Assembly (NCBI GenBank): GCA_037783415.1
Contig: JAZGTN010000062.1
Coordinates: 1,775,501 to 1,839,500 of the forward strand
Source: Leptasterias polaris
Lineage: Eukaryota; Echinodermata; Asteroidea; Forcipulatida; Asteriidae
Reading direction: 5' to 3'
DNA: 64,000 nt
Shown here: positions 56,551 to 64,000 of the stretch, one piece after another
How positions within the stretch are numbered: the stretch's first letter is position 1
Layout: each line of letters opens with the position of its first letter
Made by a program: the position numbers and the translations under genes
The notes under the pieces: generated by a model
Seen by the model: only the letters and a program-made list of their open reading frames with translations
Told to the model about the DNA's origin: nothing
The model's database searches: none

Positions 56551-59500
56551 ATGGCTGATGTAAGCAGTGAGGTGCGGCGTAAGGGCACCGCCAAGGTCCG
56601 TACTCTCCAAGAGATTGAGAAAACAGTTCGGGAACGATGGGATCGAGAGAAGATCTTTGAGGAGGATGCACCGAGCGGGGCCAAAGGTCCTGGGTAAGGA
56701 CTAACACCACAGGGCCCCCATTTCATGTCTCTGCTTACCACAGAATTCTACACTTACAACACCCTGTAAAGTGTGCACTTCTATGGGCAGTAATTGCTGA
56801 GTTTGCGGTAAACAGTGCCATGAAGTTTGGACCAGGGTTTAATTCCTAGAGCTGCTTAAGCAGAAAATACTGAAGAATAAGTTTATGATAGATGTAAATT
56901 TTTGCATCGGGGATAATGAATACAAGTTTGTTTTTTACCCTTTTACCGATGTGTGTTAAGCACTTTATACTCGGTACTTACCCGAGTTCTGTGAAAAATT
57001 CTACAGGCAAATTACTCGGGTGGGATTCAAACCCACGACCTTTGCATTGCTAGAGCAGATGTCTTACTACTATACCACCAAACTAGCTCGATGACTAGAG
57101 GCAGTTCGAATCCTTAGCAGCGGGTACCGCAACAATTTAATAGATGTTTATTTTTATTTTATTTTTTCCACCCGAGTAATATGCCTGTGGAAATTTTTCA
57201 CAGAGCCCAAGAAAGTTCGGAGTATACAGTGCTTAACACACATCAGTGTAAGGGTAAAAGACCAACTTCTAATAAGTTTCTGCTGAGCAAAAATTAGCAG
57301 GATACCAGTCACAGACTGTACGTGAGAAATGTCATTTGGCTGATAACCATGTTCTGGTAAGCATAACTTTGTTGTGCTTACCTACTTTTTGGGGCTTAAG
57401 CAATGCCATTAAATAGGGCCCAGATCTCTGTTGTAAAATCTAATGGTGTTGCACATTCACTGAGGGCACTGGGTGACATGTTGCCACTCCAATTTGTCGG
57501 GTATTATAATACAATGCTTTTGGTGGAAGGAAAGAAACCACTGAGCCAACCTGACAAATATCGCAAATACTTGCAAATATATTTGCGATGTATGATGTCC
57601 CCTCAAGGCCACCATACGTTTTCAATCAACTTTTTACCTATTATTACACATGCATGCTGTGCGCTTGGGGAGCATGCGTAGGTCAGAGTGTAACTTTAGT
57701 ACGATAATCAAACAAGCAGAGAAAACGATATTGCTAAGAGTCAACAAAGTGTGCTATTACTAGGCTCTCTACGCAACGCAAGTGTGCAACAGGTTTAGAT
57801 TATGTGATCAATTCGAACCTGATGCCCCAAATGATGACCTGATTATGTGTAGTTGTTGACCATTTTCTTGCATCTCCTTCATTTCTCTACAGGAAAGATA
57901 AGTACATGGTGACCTTCCCATACCCTTACATGAATGGCAGGCTTCATTTGGGCCACACATTCTCATTGTCCAAATGTGAGGTGAGTGTAGAATAATCTTC
58001 TCTCCTAAGTTTAGGGCATTATCACTATCTTGATAATATGCATTATTACATGTTTCACTGAATAGTTTTTTTTCTTTCATTCCTTGAATTGTTTTTATTG
58101 ATATTAATCATTATCCCACAAGCACTCTTGTAATAGGAAAAAAAAAACAGCACTTCTGCATCTTGTATGCAGCGAGGCAGAACACCGAATCACATATGGG
58201 ACAGAGACACTCTGTATTTTCCATATTCTCAACAGCCTCTGGAAATTATTAGTTGTCGTGCAAGTGGAATACACACAAACAAACGTTCTGCGTCCCATGT
58301 CCAACCCGGCCGAATTGCATATGGGACAGAGACATACTGTATTTTCCATGTTCCCAACATTATGGATTCTCGTATCCCACTCCAAAATAAAAGTCTTAAT
58401 TTCATATTGATTAAAACAAACCTTTAGCAACAATAAAAACATCCAAGTTTGAAACCTTCACAAAATTATGTGTCCACCATCTTGTGCTGTTACCTGCACT
58501 GTATCTGAGATCATGAATTAAACTACTGTTGAACATTCCTAAATCTCATTCTTCATCAGGCGATAGAAGCTTTGTTTCATGTGCACCAAAGCTGTGGAAT
58601 GATCTCCCCTATCAACTTCATACACTTGACTCCTTACAGATCTTCAAAAGCCAGCTTAAGACTCATCTCTTTGAATCTGCTTTATACATTTAGTCCATAG
58701 ACCCCTTGCATAATGCGAAACGCTACAGGGACGCCGAGGTCATGCGCATGTTTTTACGCACAAATAACAGCTATCGTCCAATGATCTGCCTCCTTTAGCC
58801 TCAGTGAGGGTGCTTTTTGGCCTCAGTGAGGGCGCTTTTTGGCCTCAGTGAGGGCGCTTTTTGGCCTCAGTGAGGGCGCTTTTTGGCCTCAGTGAGGGCA
58901 CTTTTTGAGAGTGTGACATCATATGCAAGGATTCTATTGCACTTGCCATCTCCACATACAATTCTGTGAACTCTTTTGGTCTCAAATTTTCCTTCACTTC
59001 GCTAAGCGCCTTGGAATAGGCAACTGGAATAATGGCGCTCTACAAATGCCTGATGATAAATTGGTTGATGGATTGATTGATTGATTTTATGCAATATGTA
59101 CATGCAATAGTAATTCTCCTTCAACAAGAAAGTAACAGACATTTTTATTTCGAGCCCTCGTTTAGTTCCAACAGTTTGAATAGTAGAGACACTGGTCGAT
59201 TGTAACCGTTAATAGTTTTGTGTTTGATATTTCTGGCAGTTTTCTGTTGCCTACCAGCGTTTGAAGGGAAAGCGATGTCTGTTCCCGTTTGCCTTCCATT
59301 GTACTGGAATGCCAATCAAGGTAAGGAAATCTTCATCAAAACATGAAAACAAAATATATGGGGATGCCGACCATTGCTGTGGTTTGAATCAACTAACCAC
59401 AAATGGACATTTGACCTCGGATAACCAATTTGTTACTTTCCTACTAATATACAAAACAATTTATTCATTTGTTTACTTGTTATTATTGCTTCACTACTGC

Positions 59501-62500
59501 TGAGAAAACTAAACAGCGTTCTTCTATGTTGCGCATTTCAGGACTGCAGGTTCTTTCAATATGCTTCACAATATAGACAAAATACCAGTTTCAAATGGTG
59601 CACGTAAAATGGTATTTTAGCTCGTAGCCTTATTCTGGTAAGCGTAATGTTGTTGTGCTTAGCTAGTTTTTTGTGCTTAAGCAGCTCTATGAAATTGGGC
59701 TAAGGTTTTACGCTGTCACCCTGAACTGCAAACAGTGGCAAGATCAAAGAAGAACCATTTACGAAACCACTTTTTAAAAAGATTTTTCTTTTCTTATACC
59801 CGTTTATACTTCGTCAAGGCCTATAATTTCATGAAGTGTCTATGCTTTAAGAGCTTTACTTTTTTTTTACTTGATTGCGTATTAATTTAGGACGTAAAAC
59901 ATTCAAGAACAGTATATTTATCAAGTTCAAAGCATCAAGTGTCTACTATCATGACTATAAGATAACTAGTTGAAAACACACACAAAATGGAAGGATAGTG
60001 GTGTTTTAAAAAGGGTTCAGATTTTGACGCCGCTTTTTGTATTGCTAGTTTTTACTGGTATAGAAGGTGTGTGTCGGCAGGCATGTGATTTCTCAGGTTT
60101 TTTCCTGATTTCAGAATTTTCTCAAAACATCCTTGAGCCTTCAAATTTTCTTGAAAGAAATAAAGGAGTCACTGACTGGAGAAAGAATTATAATAATACT
60201 TGGTTCTTATATAGTATTTATCACACCTCTAGGGGTGTATCAAAGCGCTCAGTGTTTTTTCCTGCAAGATATGTGGAGCTACGTTTTGATGAATGAGACC
60301 TATTCCTTTATAGCACCATGAAATGGTTTACAAGGTGCTGTGGCGCAATATGCTGCCGATCAGACCAGGAACACCGGGGCAAATAGTCCACAATGTTTCC
60401 AAACCTGTTGTTGTGTATTTCTGGTGTTGCATAGAGTCTGTAAACCTCCTGAATTGTAACATCTGGGAGTGTCTGGGTTAAGAATAATGGGAAACACGTG
60501 CCAGCACATCATTTGCAGGAATTGTCAGATTCGTCAAATCTCATCCCTCAGTCAAATCTCAGTTCGAGGCGTTGATGACAAAACATTCTCTGAGCCTTCA
60601 AATGATAACTCATTCTTGTTATATATTTTTTTGTTTAGGCTTGCGCCGACAAGCTGAAGAGAGAAATGTCCGAGTTTGGTTGTCCTCCAATCTTCCCTGT
60701 GGAGATTGAGGGTGAAGATGAGATTGACAAGAAGGCATCACAACAAGAGAGTGACATCATCATCAAGGACAAGTCCAAAGGAAAGAAGGTGATGAGCTCT
60801 TCTTGTTCTGTCTTTTTTTCCTAAGATGCTCTGTAAATTTTATTGGAGGAAATGTTTCTTTTCGTTTATTTGCAAATCGACCTCATTGTTGAGCAGAATT
60901 ATTTGTCCAGTTGATTATTAATTACAGTAATTTGGTGTTTCATATTTTGGCTTTACCCACACACACACCGGTGTGTATTAAAGCACTGTAAACTCGGTGC
61001 TTTTCGAGTCCTGCAGGAAAAAATCCACATGTAAATAGCTGGAATGAAATTCAAACCCACGACCTACCCCAAACCCCCCTAGAATAGAATTTATTTACCC
61101 AAACGAATTGTGTAAACTACCCTGAAAAGAGTATTAATAGCAGTTCAAAGTAGCCCACTTTATTTGAAAACTTTGCTTTGTTTGAGATTTTGTTTTTAAT
61201 AACGTACCGCGGCGTATTTGAAAGAAAATTTCTGTCCTCACTGGTGGGATTAATTTTCAGAACTTCCTGGATTACTTTTATTTTTAGAATATCGGAAAAT
61301 GTGATTTGTGTTCACCATGAATTAACAAGTTGACTGCCGGTCATAAATTCGTAGGGGCATCCCATTTGCCAAGCATCTAAGTGTGGTGCGCATGCGCGCA
61401 TACCAAATAGGTATTTTGTTTTGTGTCTACATGTTGTAGCATACAAATTCTGATGATGTGTCCTCACCACTGCCAGAAGCGTATTCGTTGCGTTCTCAGC
61501 GATGCCAGTGTATTCAATTCACTATACAAAAGCCTTTCATTCTCTACGAGTATACTCGTAGTGGCAGAATCCGTTACACCTGTTACTACGAATATACTCG
61601 TAGGCGGCAGTCAATGAGTTAACCAAACCCTTGGCCCTAAGCCACATGCCAACGGAAGCCTGATAAACCTTTATTTAAAATATCCAGGGGATCCCATCGG
61701 GAGACATCTTTACACGGCGGAACTATTTCTATTTTGGTATGAGGTCAACAGCGGGTAATGTGTTAACATGCCCTGATATTTTGTGCATGGTACCCTTGAG
61801 TAACACCATTAGTGTATGCATGGATTGCATGGTGCACACTACACAATGGATTGTCGGGGCATGTTAACACATTACCCGCTGTTGACCTCATACCAAATAG
61901 AAATAGTGTAAAAATAACTGCCGATGGGGTGCCATGGACATTTTAAAGAGAAGGTTTATCAAGCTTCCGTTGGCATGTCCGTGAAAGTTTTGCGTTAAGT
62001 TGGGAAAAGATGTTTTAAATGTGTGTTAAATGTAAAATTCATGAAATTGAATCAACCTACAATTTCTCTCTCAATTACGGTTGTGTTTCGTTTACATTTA
62101 CAGAGCAAACTATTAGCTAAAACCGGACCAGCCAAGTTTCAATGGCAGATCATGCAGTCCCTGGATATCCCAGAGGAGGTGATCCCCCTGTTTGCTCACA
62201 CAGACCATTGGCTGGAATACTTCCCACCATTGGCCAAGAAGGATCTGCACATGATGGGACTTAAGGTGGGTGCCACTCGCAACTAAAAATTTTTTTTTTC
62301 TTTTTACAACAGACAAAGAGATTTGTATTGTGCTGCCACCATCTTTGTCATGTTTCCTGTCTCCATTTTGCAATGATGAAAACAAACTCTAGATGTTCGC
62401 CTAATCGCCAGACTTTGTTGTCCCTTCCAGCTTCAGTTTGGTTGCATTGATATGAATGGGGAGAAGAGCTGCTTTATAATATGTGTTGTTGTTTATGTGT

Positions 62501-63620
62501 CACATAAGAAGTGTGTACCTGATGAACAAAAAAAGGTCCACACAATGTTGGAATTTGAAACATTATGTGGACTTCCACACGTCCACACAGTAAACAATAC
62601 AGCCCCTATAGTAAAAACACCCACATGGTGTATAGTTGAGTAGGTATACACATTCAAACTGGGGACCTATAACAAAAGAGGACAATAGGTCCTCGGTTGC
62701 AATCACAAAGGAAAGCATTGTGGTCCACGGTTGCTATCACAAAGAGTTGAACAAAGGAGGGTCCACGATTGCTGGTATTTACACACATGTGTGAGTGTGT
62801 ATACTCGTCCCGGTGCACACACCGTTGTGGGGATTTCCTAATGTTGTTCTATTATTCCCTTTTCTAAAGAATCTTGTTGTGGGGACCCAGTTTAACAAAG
62901 AAAAACGTTGTGGGGACCTTTGTTCCATTGTATAAAAGTCCCCACAGCTCTGGGTATGCCTACCTACACATTCAAACCGGGGACCTATAACAAAAGAGGA
63001 CAATAGGTCCACAGTTGGGTAAGGTCCACGGTTGGAAACCGTGTACAAAACCAATGGGAGCTGTTGCAAAAAAGAGTATAAACAAAAGAGGGACAACAGG
63101 AGGTCCACGATTGCAGGCATGTACACACTTGTGTGTGTGGGTACATGTAGGTATACACGTTGAAACCGGACACCTACATGAATAACAACGGAGACAATGG
63201 GGTTGCTGGTTGGGTAAAGGTCCGCAGTTGGAAAGTGTGTGCAAAACCAGTTGTTTACACATTTGTGTGTGTGGTTTTTTTTTAGTGTTTCTATTTGACA
63301 TGATTGATGTTTATCTTCACAAGTTAAAAAACATAAAAAGCTGGACAACAAATCTTGAATACTTAATTTTCACAGACTGACTGGAGACGTAGCTTCATCA
63401 CAACCGACGCAAACCCCTACTATGATTCCTTCGTGCGTTGGCACTTCCTGACCCTGAAGAAGGCGGGCAAGGTGAAGTTTGGCAAACGCAACACCATCTA
63501 CTCCCCGAAGGATGGACAGCCCTGCATGGATCACGACAGACAGTCCGGGGAGGGCGTCGGACCTCAGGAATACACCCTGATCAAGATGAAGGCATTGAAG
63601 CCCTACCCTGAAAGACTCAA
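56551..63620 (+). CDS. LARS1: LARS1: cytoplasmic leucyl-tRNA synthetase, N-terminal part (gene runs off the window)
   Basis: Coding exons seen: 56551-56693, 57893-57980, 59240-59320, 60639-60788, 62104-62265, 63376-63620 (donor GTAAGT at 63621). All are GT-AG and join in frame for 289 codons plus two bases. The product charges tRNA-Leu with leucine. The class I signature HLGH follows [13 protein letters not shown], then [19 protein letters not shown], the charged spacer [34 protein letters not shown] and [19 protein letters not shown], ending [16 protein letters not shown] and GVGPQEYTL at the start of the editing-domain region. The KMSKS loop, most of the CP1 editing domain and the anticodon domain lie beyond the window. 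The acceptor ACTTTCACAG at 56510, 41 nt before the ATG, implies a non-coding first exon. Confidence 0.95.
56829..57422. repeat. MITE M1 copy interrupted by a SINE-like inverted dimer
   Basis: The left part at 56829-56884 (GAGCTGCTTAAGCAG) and the right part at 57271-57422 (GGATACCAGTCACAG, then AAATAGGGCCC) are the two sides of one M1 copy in LARS1 intron 1. Confidence 0.72.
56885..57270. mobile_element. 386-bp inverted SINE S3 dimer with 9-bp target duplication
   Basis: Flanked by AATAAGTTT at 56876-56884 and 57271-57279. The minus-strand part has tRNA-like boxes (TAGTTTGGTGGTATAGTAG, GGTTTGAATCCCACC) and a body with GAACTCGGGTAAGTACCGAG. A second truncated body lies on the plus strand at about 57168-57262 (CCCGAGTAATATGCCTG). 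The outer 95-bp segments are inverted repeats. Confidence 0.75.
58180..58355 (+). repeat. direct repeat in LARS1 intron 2
   Basis: CATATGGGACAGAGAC followed by CTGTATTTTCCAT occurs at about 58193 and 58318, 125 bp apart, with few differences. Function unknown. Confidence 0.65.
58530..59090 (+). mobile_element. LINE 3' fragment split by a MITE
   Basis: 58565-58690 codes for a [24 protein letters not shown] ORF2 C-terminus. After the interruption at 58697-58937 the 3' UTR continues (TAAGCGCCTTGGAATAGGC, GGCGCTCTACAAATGCC) and ends in a (TTGA)n run at about 59065-59085. Confidence 0.75.
58697..58937. repeat. MITE with ATAGACC ends and internal 22-bp tandem array
   Basis: The ends ATAGACCCCTTGCATA and TATGCAAGGATTCTAT are inverted repeats, as in the TIRs at 32677 and 34128. 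Five copies of a 22-bp unit (TCAGTGAGGGCGCTTTTTGG core) lie at 58799-58907. Confidence 0.78.
59580..59701. repeat. MITE M1 half copy in LARS1 intron 3
   Basis: ACCAGTTTCAAATGGTGCAC, GTTGTTGTGCTTAGC and CAGCTCTATGAAATTGGGC at the right end. The left end is missing. Confidence 0.65.
60188..60390 (-). mobile_element. SINE S1 inside an older repeat, LARS1 intron 3
   Basis: The plus strand reads TTCTTATATAGTATTTATC, then AGCGCTCAGTG and GTGGAGCTACGTTTTGATG, the reverse complement of the S1 3' half. The host repeat (CTCAAAACATCCTTGAGCC, GAGTCTGTAAACCTCCTG) is the family also at 21364-21610. Confidence 0.75.
60950..61066 (-). mobile_element. SINE S3 fragment, LARS1 intron 4
   Basis: ACACCGGTGTGTATTAAAGC, AAACTCGGTGC and AAATTCAAACCCACGACC resemble the minus-strand half of the dimer at 56885-57270. 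Confidence 0.55.
61643..61980. repeat. foldback, arms about 125 bp, LARS1 intron 4
   Basis: The left arm at about 61643-61773 pairs with 61857-61980. Shared words are ATGCCAACGGAAGC, GGTATGAGGTCAACAGCGGG and TAATGTGTTAACATGCCC. The loop is about 83 bp. It carries no coding sequence. Confidence 0.85.
62640..63210. repeat. degenerate minisatellite in LARS1 intron 5
   Basis: The motif GGTATACACATTCAAAC, then GGGGACCTATAACAAAAG, recurs at 62642, about 62965 and 63151. Variants of AGGTCCACGGTTG and GTTGTGGGGACC are scattered between. It fills about half of the intron. Confidence 0.7.
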
Positions 63621-63689
63621 GTAAGTCTTGGGATTTATTACTGCCCTACAATGATGTATGATGAGTCCAGTAGACATAACAAAGTCATA

Positions 63690-63870
63690 GAGGCCAGGGC
63701 TTGAATTTGAGGGGAAAGAATCCATAAAACCACAGAGCTTGCAGTTCAAAATATTTGCTGGACCAGTATTTGTTTTTCTTCTTTTTTTATTTTATAAGAC
63801 CAGAATCAAAATGAGAACAAAACAATTCATGGCACGGTTTAACATGCGTTAAAACCGTTCAAACTTGAAC
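63690..63870 (+). mobile_element. hAT5-like transposon, partial copy, LARS1 intron 6
   Basis: The left end CAGGGCTTGAATTT at 63696 is followed by GCAGTTCAAAATATTTGCTG, CCAG and AAGACCAGAATCAAAATGA, as in 54477-54900. The right end is not seen before the window ends; other repeat sequence (CCGGTTCATACTTCC) takes over near 63883. Confidence 0.65.
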
Positions 63871-64000
63871 ATGCACTTAAGCCCGGTTCATACTTCCTGC
63901 GAATGCGATACGAATTTTGACGTCACAATGAAAAATTCGGAAGTGTTGAGATGTGCTCTACTCCTGCGAAACATTCTCAGCGGAAAAAACCGAACCCTGT

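Noticed and set aside
58799..58907. CRISPR-like direct repeats
   Set aside because: The 22-bp units are head-to-tail without spacers and lie inside a MITE of an animal genome.

Overview
This is an animal nuclear window. Its genes are split by GT-AG introns and sit in A+T-rich sequence crowded with SINEs, LINE fragments and small inverted-repeat transposons. An iterative polyketide synthase of the animal FAS-like type, together with tRNA-derived SINEs and LINE/hAT-like remains, suggests an echinoderm, perhaps a sea star. That taxon is an inference from gene content, not something the bases prove.

Three protein genes can be read exon by exon. (1) GSTCD, + strand, 6792-18484, nine coding exons: a GST-C-like region, a long low-complexity insert and a C-terminal SAM-methyltransferase-like domain. 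(2) A polyketide synthase, - strand, 31128-22079, four coding exons that join in frame to 2605 aa with the order KS-AT-DH-(pseudo-KR)-ER-KR-ACP-TE. (3) LARS1, cytoplasmic leucyl-tRNA synthetase, + strand, from 56551 to the window edge; the first six coding exons are present. GSTCD and the PKS converge tail to tail over about 3.6 kb. The PKS and LARS1 diverge across about 25 kb with no recognisable host gene. All three first coding exons have a good splice acceptor just upstream, so each probably has an unlocated non-coding first exon.

The PKS is the most interesting object. KS, DH, KR, ACP and TE keep their key residues. The acyltransferase nucleophile motif is GQSIG instead of GHSxG, the ER has lost the glycine-rich NADPH motif, and the C-terminal TE looks like a stand-alone type II thioesterase with a GHSLGG elbow. 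Together these suggest an iterative enzyme making an unsaturated (polyene-like) product released by its own TE. The splice donor of the small PKS exon 3 lies in a 38-bp tandem duplication.

The rest is mobile-element archaeology. A LINE at 49491-54010 has an intact ORF2 (PHD-like finger, endonuclease, reverse transcriptase) but an ORF1 cut off at its 5' side. Several non-autonomous families can be delimited from the window alone. A hAT5-like family (TIR CAGGGCTCGAATTT) has three copies, each with an exact 5-bp target duplication. A palindromic MITE with GGGCCCAATTTCAT ends has about eight copies. A 1.02-kb element with 41-bp TIRs and a TAATA duplication splits an old LINE. A 194-bp MITE has a 6-bp duplication. 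A SINE-like inverted dimer has a 9-bp duplication. GSTCD intron 3 is a pile-up of nested foldbacks. No rRNA, convincing tRNA gene or CRISPR array was seen.
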